In this document: piece after piece, positions 6,086-12,256 of the stretch
How positions within the stretch are numbered: the stretch's first letter is position 1
How the letters are laid out: every line of letters starts with the position of its first letter
NCBI GenBank assembly: GCA_015661535.1
Contig: DQVY01000061.1
Coordinates: 1-13,915, forward strand
Length of the DNA stretch: 13,915 nt
DNA from: Sulfurovum sp.
GTDB lineage: Bacteria; Campylobacterota; Campylobacteria; Campylobacterales; Sulfurovaceae
Reading direction: 5' to 3'
Program-made: the position numbers and the translations under genes
Notes under the pieces: model-generated
Told to the model about the DNA's origin: nothing
Seen by the model: only the letters and a program-made list of their open reading frames with translations
The model's database searches: none

Positions 6086-6851
6086 ATGTTATACCGCCCT
6101 GTATGCTAATGGTATGGTCTGATGCTGCATCACTTAAACCATAACTATAGGTGGTAAGCAGATAATACTTAGAAAAGATTCTAAAGGTATTTGACCAGGT
6201 CATCGCTTGATAATCTTCCAAATAAGATCGATTTGCGCCAGAGAAATCATAAGAGAGTGCAGAGTACCAATAGTCTGCCAATACCCTCCCCGTTCCCATA
6301 GAAAATGTGTGAAAGTTATCATAAACTTCGATATCGCTGTCTTCAGTAAAAGTATAACTATAAAATAAAAAAAGATTTTGTTCATCACTCAGTAAATAAT
6401 CAAGGTTACCCATGATATAAAGATCATCTTGTATAGAGGATTGTTTCGTACCTAGGGAGAGTTTACTTGTCAGACGCTCGGAAAGCGTAAATGTATGCCC
6501 AGCAGAGATATAAAAAGTATCCGGTACATCTGAAACAGAATTTTGTATTTCATTAAAGGTTGACAGAGAAATATCCCAATCCGCATAACGGTAATTGATA
6601 AAAAGAAGCAGGTTGGTTATTGTGTCAGTTTCACTGTCAACACCTGTGACACTACCAGCTAAAAAAGTAAGTTCACCCTTAAATACCTTCCCCTCTTCAC
6701 AACCACTTTCATCTACCAGTACATCAAAAGGTGTGTTAGGACATTCATCTACACTGTCTTCCACACCATCAACATCATAGTCACTATACCCATACCCATA
6801 GCCTGCTACACTAAAGATTATAAAAAATATGAATAGGTGACGTAGTATCAT
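6078..6851 (-). CDS. TSP3-repeat outer-membrane beta-barrel protein
   Basis: Exported protein of 257 aa with a signal peptide (about 1-22). Right after it comes an acidic thrombospondin type-3-like calcium-binding repeat, SDYDVDGVEDSVDECPNTP (23-41), and a second Cys (C51) that probably pairs with C37. From about residue 56 onward the sequence alternates hydrophobic/polar and is rich in Tyr/Trp/Phe (INYRYADWDISL, LFLFYSYTF, WYSALSYDF, YYLLTTYSYGL). This fits a small outer-membrane barrel of 10-12 strands, ending GGITFD. It resembles transporter-free barrels that accompany two-component systems in related bacteria; the function is unknown. It starts 3 nt after the stop of the Met-rich gene and overlaps the response regulator. 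Calcium binding and outer-membrane location are inferred. Confidence 0.78.
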   Translation of the reverse strand: MILRHLFIFFIIFSVAGYGYGYSDYDVDGVEDSVDECPNTPFDVLVDESGCEEGKVFKGELTFLAGSVTGVDSETDTITNLLLFINYRYADWDISLSTFNEIQNSVSDVPDTFYISAGHTFTLSERLTSKLSLGTKQSSIQDDLYIMGNLDYLLSDEQNLFLFYSYTFTEDSDIEVYDNFHTFSMGTGRVLADYWYSALSYDFSGANRSYLEDYQAMTWSNTFRIFSKYYLLTTYSYGLSDAASDHTISIQGGITFD

Positions 6852-6854
6852 ATG

Positions 6855-7259
6855 CTAATATCCCATACCTGGTATTTGACGAGGCATTGGCTTCATACCG
6901 CTCTTTGACATGGCATCCATATCCATGTAGCCTTTCATATTTTTCGACTCATTCATGATCATACTGTTTTGATGCTGCATATCAGACTTAATGAGATTAT
7001 TTTTCCCCTTCAGTCCTTGCTGCTTATTGAATGATCGTCTAAGGTCCAACATTACCTGTTTTCGTGCATTTTCATGCATCGAACGCAGTTTTAATTTCAG
7101 TTCATTCATTAAAAGCCTCCTCTCGGAAGGAGGCGCACTTTTTACTTTGGCAATAAGTGTTTGAACAGTATCTTGTTTCTGTTTTGCTTCATCTGCAGAG
7201 AGAGAACTACCCCAAATCACCAAAGAAAATAATATCATAACAATCGTTTTAACAGACAT
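6855..7259 (-). CDS. Met-rich secreted protein, unknown family
   Basis: Protein of 134 aa with a signal peptide (about 1-22, GSSLSA-DEA), so periplasmic. Residues 30-80 look helical and basic (LLMNELKLKLRSMHENARKQ), loosely like Spy/CpxP-type periplasmic helices. The C-terminal 41 residues hold ten methionines (M94, 100, 102, 108, 112, 114, 117, 122, 125, 132), as in Met-rich copper or silver binding tails. I do not recognise a named family. ATG 7259 follows AGGAG at 5 nt. It is the first gene behind the operator-type promoter and heads the TSP3 protein, regulator and HK1 genes. A hairpin and an internal AGGAGG-ATG lie in the coding region (7109-7134). Metal binding is inference only. Confidence 0.8.
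   Translation of the reverse strand: MSVKTIVMILFSLVIWGSSLSADEAKQKQDTVQTLIAKVKSAPPSERRLLMNELKLKLRSMHENARKQVMLDLRRSFNKQQGLKGKNNLIKSDMQHQNSMIMNESKNMKGYMDMDAMSKSGMKPMPRQIPGMGY
7109..7134 (-). promoter_or_regulatory. Intragenic hairpin hiding AGGAGG before an in-frame ATG
   Basis: In the mRNA, GCCTCCT (7134-7128) pairs perfectly with AGGAGGC (7121-7115) across a 6-nt loop, followed by TTTT. AGGAGG is a perfect anti-16S match. It ends 6 nt before an in-frame ATG (Met51; ATG at 7107-7109), and is fully sequestered in the stem. It is coded by two AGG Arg codons. It could be an internal translation start, an attenuator (GC stem plus U4) or chance. Confidence 0.5.
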
Positions 7260-7283
7260 TATTGACTCCTTTAGTATTTGGGT

Positions 7284-7318
7284 ATTATAAACTAAGTTTG
7301 TTAGTCATATGTTAGCAC
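7284..7318 (-). promoter_or_regulatory. Two-component operon promoter with TAAC direct-repeat operator
   Basis: Minus strand: GCTAACAT (7316-7309) and CTAAC (7304-7300) place TAAC twice at 11-bp period (7314-7311 and 7303-7300). After exactly 10 bp comes -10 TATAAT (7289-7284). There is no consensus -35; the repeats occupy that position, as in promoters activated by OmpR-type regulators. The same layout is found at 12214-12248. The start codon is at 7259 with AGGAG before it. Confidence 0.7.
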
Positions 7319-7350
7319 GTTTTTTTAAAGGTTTCATGATAATACCTGTC

Positions 7351-8499
7351 TCATGAAAATAACAAAGTAAAGGTTGTACCTTTGGCTTCAACTGAGCTAA
7401 AACGTATCTCTATATTATAGTGATCACAGATACTTTTTACAATACTCAATCCCACACCAAAACCTCCACTATACTCTGTGCCTCGTTTAAATTTCTCAAA
7501 TATCTCTTTTTGTTTGGATCTCTCGATGCCTATCCCCTGATCTTCAATTGAGAGAGTTTTGTCTTTTAAGACTATGGTAATTGTAGACTTTGGAGAAGAG
7601 TACTTAATGGCGTTTCCTATAAGGTTTCCAAATAACAATGTTGCCTGCGATTCAGGCATAGAAATAACTGTAGACTCCAAATCAAGTTCAAAAGATATGT
7701 GTTTTATCTCTGCAAGAAGAGTGTAATAGCTGACACTTTTTGTCAATATCTCTTTTAAGTCAATTGCTTCGGAGACTTCTTTAGTATTTGAGAAATTAAG
7801 ATAGGTCAAAGAACGGTAAATATCATAAAGCTGTTTCGTACTGATGGAAATATTATTCATCATTTTATTGCTGCATTTTCCCTGTTTCATTGCCTGGTCT
7901 GTGGCCATTGAAAGTGAAGTAATAGGTGTGTTAAGTTCATGGGTGACATCATTGATAAACCGTTCTATCTGCTCTACTCTTTGACGTACCGGTTTCATAA
8001 AAAGTTTAGACAAAACCCATGCAATGATCGCCATAAGGATCGCAGCAAACAACATCCCTTGTAAAACCTTCTTTTTCAGCGCGATGAGTTCATCATTCAG
8101 GTTTTTTGACTGTGCCACAACAAAGGCAATATTCAAATGATCTTTGGGTGCATCAGAAACAAAGATATTATAGCCCCGGGCTTCAAAATAGCCTGGTTTT
8201 CTAGACATGAAAGGTTCAACAAGTTTACCTTCTCTTACCATGCCGTTCACATCAATAAGTGCAAGTTCTATACCATCAGGTACAAAAGACTTTTTTAACG
8301 TATGTCCCTGCATATGAGCGGTGATGATCTCACCCGCTTTCATATCGGCTATATGCTGTAATTTATAATAGGTTTCTTTTTCAAAAGCATTTTTCTGGGC
8401 TGTGTAGTACCAGTACCCTATAAGCGAAATAAACAAAAGTGATGAGACAATATAAAGTCCTAAAAATGAGTAAAAAGATTTTTTTTCAAGTGTATTCAT
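7351..8499 (-). CDS. Sensor histidine kinase HK2
   Basis: Membrane sensor kinase of 382 aa. TM1 is about 12-32, the periplasmic sensor region about 33-145, and TM2 about 146-166. The H-box DVTHELNTP has the phospho-acceptor His187. The N-box is GNLIGNAIKYS (291-301), the G1 box EDQGIGI (319-325, intact, unlike HK1), the F-box IFEKFKRG (333-340) and the G2 box GGFGVGLSIV (345-354). The N-terminus LEKKSFYSFLGLYI resembles the upstream extension of HK1, so the two kinases are probably related by duplication. No response regulator lies between it and the divergent DUF2059 gene. The only nearby regulator is encoded at 5456-6085. It is separated from the Met-rich gene by a 91-bp gap holding a promoter. 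The stop codon lies within an 8-bp inverted repeat (7332-7339/7351-7358). Confidence 0.94.
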   Translation of the reverse strand: MNTLEKKSFYSFLGLYIVSSLLFISLIGYWYYTAQKNAFEKETYYKLQHIADMKAGEIITAHMQGHTLKKSFVPDGIELALIDVNGMVREGKLVEPFMSRKPGYFEARGYNIFVSDAPKDHLNIAFVVAQSKNLNDELIALKKKVLQGMLFAAILMAIIAWVLSKLFMKPVRQRVEQIERFINDVTHELNTPITSLSMATDQAMKQGKCSNKMMNNISISTKQLYDIYRSLTYLNFSNTKEVSEAIDLKEILTKSVSYYTLLAEIKHISFELDLESTVISMPESQATLLFGNLIGNAIKYSSPKSTITIVLKDKTLSIEDQGIGIERSKQKEIFEKFKRGTEYSGGFGVGLSIVKSICDHYNIEIRFSSVEAKGTTFTLLFS

Positions 8500-8625
8500 C
8501 TATTTTCCTTCGCTAAACTGCTATGCGTGTTACAATTGTAGTTATATTAGATTAAAAGTAAGTGTATTGTTTAAGTCTGATAGGTTATACTTATTTCTCT
8601 TACATTTAAAGATAAAAGGAAACCT
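8500..8625. promoter_or_regulatory. Divergent promoter region, HK2 / DUF2059
   Basis: This 126-bp AT-rich region serves HK2 (minus) and the DUF2059 gene (plus). TAATAT (8549-8544, minus) and TATACT (near 8588, plus) are possible -10 boxes, and AAAGGA precedes the plus-strand ATG. Two GTTA copies (8529, 8541) are 12 bp apart around the palindrome TACAATTGTA (8531-8540). This is close to, but not the same as, the 11-bp repeats at the other two promoters. Confidence 0.35.
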
Positions 8626-9156
8626 ATGTCCAAAAAAACTTCTATAGCACTACTGCTTGCGATAACATTCGCTCTTCCGTTCACACTGCACGCTAAATGT
8701 CGCGCCGATATAAAAGGCCCAAGTGCAAGCAAAGTTGCAGTAAAAACAACTGTCTCTGCCCATGCTGCAAATTCAGCCGCCTATACCCTACTTGCCACCA
8801 TGAATATGAAAGAGAGCTATGAAGGGATGATCAAAAGGATCACGCAAATGCAAATCCAGGCAAACCCACAACTCAAAGCCATAGAGCCGACCATTCATGC
8901 ATTTTTCACAAAATATATGGGCTGGGAAGCACAACGTGGTGACATTGCAGCACTGTATGCAAAAAACTATACGACTGAAGAGTTAAAAGAACTTAACAAA
9001 TTTTACCAAACCCCACTGGGTCAAAAAACGGTACAACTCATGCCTCAACTCGCTGCTGCTTCTGCACAGATCGGTCAAAGTAAAATGATGGCACATATGC
9101 CCGAAATGAAAGCTATGATCGAAAGTGAACTTAAAAAAGTATCTGCTAAAAAGTGA
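8626..9156 (+). CDS. Secreted DUF2059-domain protein
   Basis: Protein of 176 aa with a clear signal peptide (about 1-23, LPFTLHA-K). There is no lipobox, so it is probably periplasmic rather than a lipoprotein. The C-terminal half matches the DUF2059 pattern: FFTKYMGWEAQRGDIAALY, then YTTEELKELNKFYQTPLGQK (about 115-134) followed by a short all-helical end. The function of DUF2059 proteins is not established. A Lys/Ala-rich linker (about 30-50) joins the signal peptide to the domain. The ATG follows AAAGGA. The gene is divergent from HK2 and convergent with the cytochrome gene. Its TGA stop lies inside the terminator stem. Confidence 0.85.
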   Translation: MSKKTSIALLLAITFALPFTLHAKCRADIKGPSASKVAVKTTVSAHAANSAAYTLLATMNMKESYEGMIKRITQMQIQANPQLKAIEPTIHAFFTKYMGWEAQRGDIAALYAKNYTTEELKELNKFYQTPLGQKTVQLMPQLAAASAQIGQSKMMAHMPEMKAMIESELKKVSAKK

Positions 9157-9178
9157 TCTCGTTTGAGATCACTTTTTT
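9148..9178. terminator. Bidirectional terminator, DUF2059 / cytochrome c
   Basis: Perfect 13-bp arms AAAAAGTGATCTC (9148-9160) and GAGATCACTTTTT (9165-9177) with a 4-nt GTTT loop. There is a T-run on either strand, so it can end both convergent transcripts. The DUF2059 stop codon TGA (9154-9156) is part of the stem. Confidence 0.92.
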
Positions 9179-9187
9179 ACTAAAGTA

Positions 9188-9472
9188 CTATTGTTTATCG
9201 TTTTCTGTTTTAGATGCACGTATAAATGCAAGTATATCTCTTGTCTCTTCTCCTGTAAGTCCCGCACGTACACGCATGTGATTCATAGAAAATGACCATG
9301 CACGCATCGTTAGGTCAGAAGGGGGTCTTGCATTATGACAACGCATACAGGTATCGGCCCAAAGTTGTGCACCATTTGCAAGGTCTGTAGTCTCTTCTTG
9401 CGCTGACACAGGGGAAGTGCCTATAAAAAGTAATGTCAAAGCACCAAGTGCTATTTTTGTAACTATGTTCAT
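9188..9472 (-). CDS. Monohaem cytochrome c, periplasmic
   Basis: Small c-type cytochrome of 94 aa with a signal peptide (about 1-24, PVSA-QEE), so the mature form has about 70 residues. One haem motif, CMRCH (42-46). Likely distal ligand M66 in the conserved context MNHMRVRAGLTGEETRDILAFI, found in short monohaem cytochromes. It transfers single electrons in the periplasm; the partner is unknown. It starts 9 nt after the porin stop codon, and GGAG of its Shine-Dalgarno overlaps that stop (TAGGAG), which points to coupled translation in a porin-cytochrome unit. It ends before the bidirectional terminator. High confidence in class, low in pathway. Confidence 0.9.
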   Translation of the reverse strand: MNIVTKIALGALTLLFIGTSPVSAQEETTDLANGAQLWADTCMRCHNARPPSDLTMRAWSFSMNHMRVRAGLTGEETRDILAFIRASKTENDKQ

Positions 9473-9481
9473 CTCTATCTC

Positions 9482-10621
9482 CTAAAAACCATATGCAAGT
9501 TGTGCAAGAAAACGGTTGTTGTTTGCACTTGAATCAATCACTGAATCATCTTCATCTTTGTTGATCTCATACGCTATCTTTACAATAAGATTACTGGCGA
9601 ACAAGTAATTTACACCCAGTGCCCATTGGTTTTTATTGACTTCGGGGTTATGGTAATCACTGTAACGTATAACCGGCTCAAGGTTGACACTGGAAAATTG
9701 ATATGCTGCCTGCGCATACCATGTTTTCCATGTACCGCCTTCCAACAGACTCAACTCATTTTCACCGATCTTTTGTTGAATATACTCAGCCCTTAGATTT
9801 AAAGCATCTATGTTTAAGACCATATCTGCACCAAATACATCATAGTCACGGACAATGCTATCACCAGATAGCAATTCTTCAGTAATATCACCCGTGGCAA
9901 GTGATACCCCTACTTCCATATTGCCTATAGGATTTACCGCATAACGTCCTCCTGCGATGTAGGCACTGCCAGAACCTGTATTTCCTACTGCTTCTATGAC
10001 CACATCTCCATCATCAGCCACACCAAAACTAGGGGCATTGGAAATAAATACCACATAATTACTTCGTGTATCTGCAATTTTTGGTAAACCACCACGCAGT
10101 GCAATACCTAAATTAGATGTAGGTGCCGCACCATCATGTCCAAAGCCAAGAGGAGCAGAGGGTAGTTTGTTTATCCATGAAGGGTGTATGTTTTGCACAA
10201 ACTGTCCAAGTGGTGACATAAATTTACCCATCTGTAAACCCATATAATCATTTAAAAACAGTGTACCTGCCGCATATTCTAACTCTATATCTGTGCTACC
10301 ATCTTTGTTCACTGTAAATTCAACTTCACCTTCAAACTGAAAAATATCTCCATATTGTGCATGAAAAATTGGTGCAAACTTTGTACCAGAAAATGAAGAA
10401 TCCCCGTTCTCAACACTACTAAAATCAACAGCGGCATACCCTGCCAACCAAAAACCTGCTTTAGAATTGCCTTCAAATGACTGCTTCATCTCTTTGTCTC
10501 TAACTTTAAGTGCCTCAACATCTTTTTTCAACTGTGCTATCTCTTCACTTTGTGATGATGCCAATAATAATGTAGAACTGAGTATGATACTCATACTGCT
10601 TGCAAACATAAATCTACGCAT
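9482..10621 (-). CDS. Outer-membrane porin with N-terminal coiled coil
   Basis: Protein of 379 aa. A signal peptide (about 1-23) is followed by a short heptad-like coiled coil (EEIAQLKKDVEALKVRDKEM, about 26-45), as in OprP/DcaP-like trimeric porins. From about 55 it is a beta barrel: AGFWLAGYAAVDFS, FQFEGEVEFTV, YMGLQMGKFMSPLGQFVQ, and so on. It ends FLAQLAYGF, with the C-terminal Phe used by the BAM assembly machinery. The stretch QMGKFMSPLGQF and a loop with HPSWINKLPSAPLGFGHDG are similar to phosphate/anion-selective porin relatives, but selectivity cannot be read here. ATG 10621 follows AGGAGG at 8 nt. It forms a unit with cytochrome c downstream. A palindrome and a TATACT box lie in its upstream region. 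Confidence 0.85.
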   Translation of the reverse strand: MRRFMFASSMSIILSSTLLLASSQSEEIAQLKKDVEALKVRDKEMKQSFEGNSKAGFWLAGYAAVDFSSVENGDSSFSGTKFAPIFHAQYGDIFQFEGEVEFTVNKDGSTDIELEYAAGTLFLNDYMGLQMGKFMSPLGQFVQNIHPSWINKLPSAPLGFGHDGAAPTSNLGIALRGGLPKIADTRSNYVVFISNAPSFGVADDGDVVIEAVGNTGSGSAYIAGGRYAVNPIGNMEVGVSLATGDITEELLSGDSIVRDYDVFGADMVLNIDALNLRAEYIQQKIGENELSLLEGGTWKTWYAQAAYQFSSVNLEPVIRYSDYHNPEVNKNQWALGVNYLFASNLIVKIAYEINKDEDDSVIDSSANNNRFLAQLAYGF

Positions 10622-10654
10622 ATACTATTCCTCCTTTTTGGAATTAAAGAAGTA

Positions 10655-10690
10655 TAGTACTTGTATGTGCACAAAGTGTGCACATACTAC
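10655..10690 (-). repeat. GTAG-headed palindrome at porin promoter, REP-like copy 4 or operator
   Basis: Minus strand: GTAG (10690-10687), arm TATGTGCACA (10686-10677), loop CTT, arm TGTGCACATA (10673-10664); with one more outer base pair the arms are 11 bp. It also equals two copies of the self-complementary octamer TGTGCACA with 11-bp centres. A -10 candidate TATACT (10656-10651) lies 7 bp past the inner arm. TAG of GTAG is the stop codon of the TPR gene. No U-tract follows on the minus strand, so a terminator is unlikely. Confidence 0.6.
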
Positions 10691-11283
10691 ATATTGTTTT
10701 TTACAAATGTGTTATTGGGATCAAGAATTAAAATATTTTCATAGAGTTCATGTAAGTAGCTATGGTTTGTCTCTTTATAGATGACTGCCAGCAGTTCCAA
10801 ATAAGAGATATCGGTAGGATACAATGCCAACATCTTTTGTACGATGATAAGTGACGCATCATATTTTTTTTGGGCATTGAGTGCTTGCGTTGCATAGAGA
10901 TTGGCATAATAGTTATAATAATCTTTTTTTAAGATCTCATAAGCCTTTTGTTCTGCCTCCTCAAAGGTGAACGTAGCCAAAAGTACCCTTACCAAACCTA
11001 GTTTGGGATCTAATGCATCAGGCTTAAGTACAGAAGCCTTTTGGTAATACTTTTGGGCATCACTGTATTTTTTATCGAGATAAAATAACCATGCAAAACG
11101 TAAATTAAGGACATATCCTTTAGGGTATTTGGTATATAAAGGAGTAAGTACCTTGATGGCCTCACGATAGTTCCCTACACTCTCAAACGTATATGATTTT
11201 GTGTAAGAAACTTTGATCTCCTCATCTACATGCTGTGCAAGAAGAAAAAAAGTAAAGCAGAAAAAAATAATCGCTTTTCTCAT
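10687..11283 (-). CDS. Secreted TPR-repeat protein
   Basis: Protein of 198 aa, starting MRKAIIFFCFTFFLLAQ, a signal peptide (about 1-17). The rest consists of about four to five tetratricopeptide repeats (for example YTFESVGNYREAIKVLTPLY near 30-50 and FYLDKKYSDAQKYYQKASVL near 65-85). It is probably a periplasmic scaffold for protein-protein contacts. I chose the ATG at 11283, 10 nt after the stop of the outer-membrane protein. A longer in-frame start at 11400 exists but would overlap that gene by 107 bp and bury the signal peptide. Its partner may be the neighbouring barrel or the M23 protein; this is inference from gene order. The TAG stop is donated by the GTAG head of the hairpin at 10664-10690. 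Confidence 0.85.
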   Translation of the reverse strand: MRKAIIFFCFTFFLLAQHVDEEIKVSYTKSYTFESVGNYREAIKVLTPLYTKYPKGYVLNLRFAWLFYLDKKYSDAQKYYQKASVLKPDALDPKLGLVRVLLATFTFEEAEQKAYEILKKDYYNYYANLYATQALNAQKKYDASLIIVQKMLALYPTDISYLELLAVIYKETNHSYLHELYENILILDPNNTFVKNNM

Positions 11284-11293
11284 ATATGAGCTC

Positions 11294-12181
11294 TTAGTAG
11301 GTATAGGTATAGGTGAATGAAGCCACAGAAAATGAACCATTATCCAAATATCCTGCATTAATTGGTGAATATTCCTGATAATTATTAACATCATACCCAA
11401 TCGTTAAGAGGTTACTTGGGTTAAAGTAGTACCCAAGCTTCACTCCGTAACTGTTTTTAATGACATCTTTTGTATTAAATGCCGTATAACCATTGTCTCT
11501 GACCCCTGAGATCATCTCTCCACCAATAAATTTAGCATTGGCGAAAAAACTTTTATAATACAAAGTATCTTGTATCTCATACGAGACATAGTTGTCTTGC
11601 AGATAGTCATTGGTTATTTGATAATTCAACTTTAGATGCAGATTGTTACGTGTATCAGTATTAATAGCTTTTGAATAGGTAAAGTTTGGACTAAGTTGAA
11701 CAATAGCTACCTCAGACTTTATCCCTGTATCATTGTACCCATCTTTATACTGAGCATAGTAGGTATCAAGTGCATAAGAGATCTTGTCATACCCTTGCCA
11801 TTGGTACCCGCCGACTGTTGCCATAAAAGTCAGACCATCACCCATATCAAGATCTGTGGTACCAATGTAATGTACCCCGCCTTTTACAAAAAATGATTCA
11901 TAGTATCTGCTGTAGGCTACGGTAATATCATCTTGTACCAAGTCTGGATCCGTATTGAGTTTGTATGAGATGTTTGTTCTTGCATAATCAAACTCAAATA
12001 AATAGTCTAAGTTTCCATGACTAAAATACATCCCTACAATGCTTCCTTTGTCTTTAGCGGAAACATTTGCAGATGAGTCATATTGTAAAAGTGCAGTGTA
12101 TGGCAGAAGTGTTGTCACGTCTGCAAATAAAGTGCTTCCTGTTAAAAGTGTTCCGAGTATTAATTTCTTGCTTGTTTTCAT
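11294..12181 (-). CDS. Outer-membrane beta-barrel protein, unknown family
   Basis: Protein of 295 aa with a signal peptide (about 1-20, GSTLFA-DVT). The mature part alternates polar and aromatic residues through many short strands: LLPYTALLQYD, IVGMYFSHGNLDYLFEFDYART, FFVKGGVHYIGTTDLDMG, SYGVKLGYYFNPSNLLTIGYDVN. It ends SFTYTYTY. This is a beta barrel of perhaps 12-14 strands that ends in Tyr, still compatible with outer-membrane insertion. I do not recognise a named family. GAAGGA precedes the ATG. It follows the UT-M23 gene after 75 bp containing a promoter, and is followed closely by the TPR gene, so the pair probably works together. It is a candidate target of the OmpR-type regulator. Confidence 0.8.
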   Translation of the reverse strand: MKTSKKLILGTLLTGSTLFADVTTLLPYTALLQYDSSANVSAKDKGSIVGMYFSHGNLDYLFEFDYARTNISYKLNTDPDLVQDDITVAYSRYYESFFVKGGVHYIGTTDLDMGDGLTFMATVGGYQWQGYDKISYALDTYYAQYKDGYNDTGIKSEVAIVQLSPNFTYSKAINTDTRNNLHLKLNYQITNDYLQDNYVSYEIQDTLYYKSFFANAKFIGGEMISGVRDNGYTAFNTKDVIKNSYGVKLGYYFNPSNLLTIGYDVNNYQEYSPINAGYLDNGSFSVASFTYTYTY

Positions 12182-12213
12182 TATTTTTTCCTTCTGTATT
12201 AAATAGTAAAGAG

Positions 12214-12248
12214 ATTCTACCTATTAAATGTTACTTCAATGTTAGCGC
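12214..12248 (-). promoter_or_regulatory. Promoter of the envelope operon with TAAC direct-repeat operator
   Basis: Minus strand: GCTAACAT (12246-12239) and TAACAT (12233-12228) place TAAC at 11-bp period (12244-12241 and 12233-12230). Ten bp later comes -10 TAGAAT (12219-12214). Repeat period and distance to the -10 are identical to the two-component operon promoter (7284-7318). GCTAACAT is shared exactly. Confidence 0.68.
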
Positions 12249-12256
12249 TATAAAGA

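Noticed and set aside
7332..7358. TTTCATGA/TCATGAAA inverted repeat over the HK2 stop as a terminator
   Set aside because: AT-rich, 11-nt loop, and the run after it on the minus strand is A rather than T; not a convincing terminator.
8529..8544. GTTA pair upstream of HK2 as a third regulator site
   Set aside because: Spacing is 12 bp, not 11, and no -10 lies at the expected distance.
11284..11400. Longer start for the TPR protein at 11400
   Set aside because: It would overlap the outer-membrane protein gene by 107 bp and hide an evident signal peptide; ATG 11283 is preferred.
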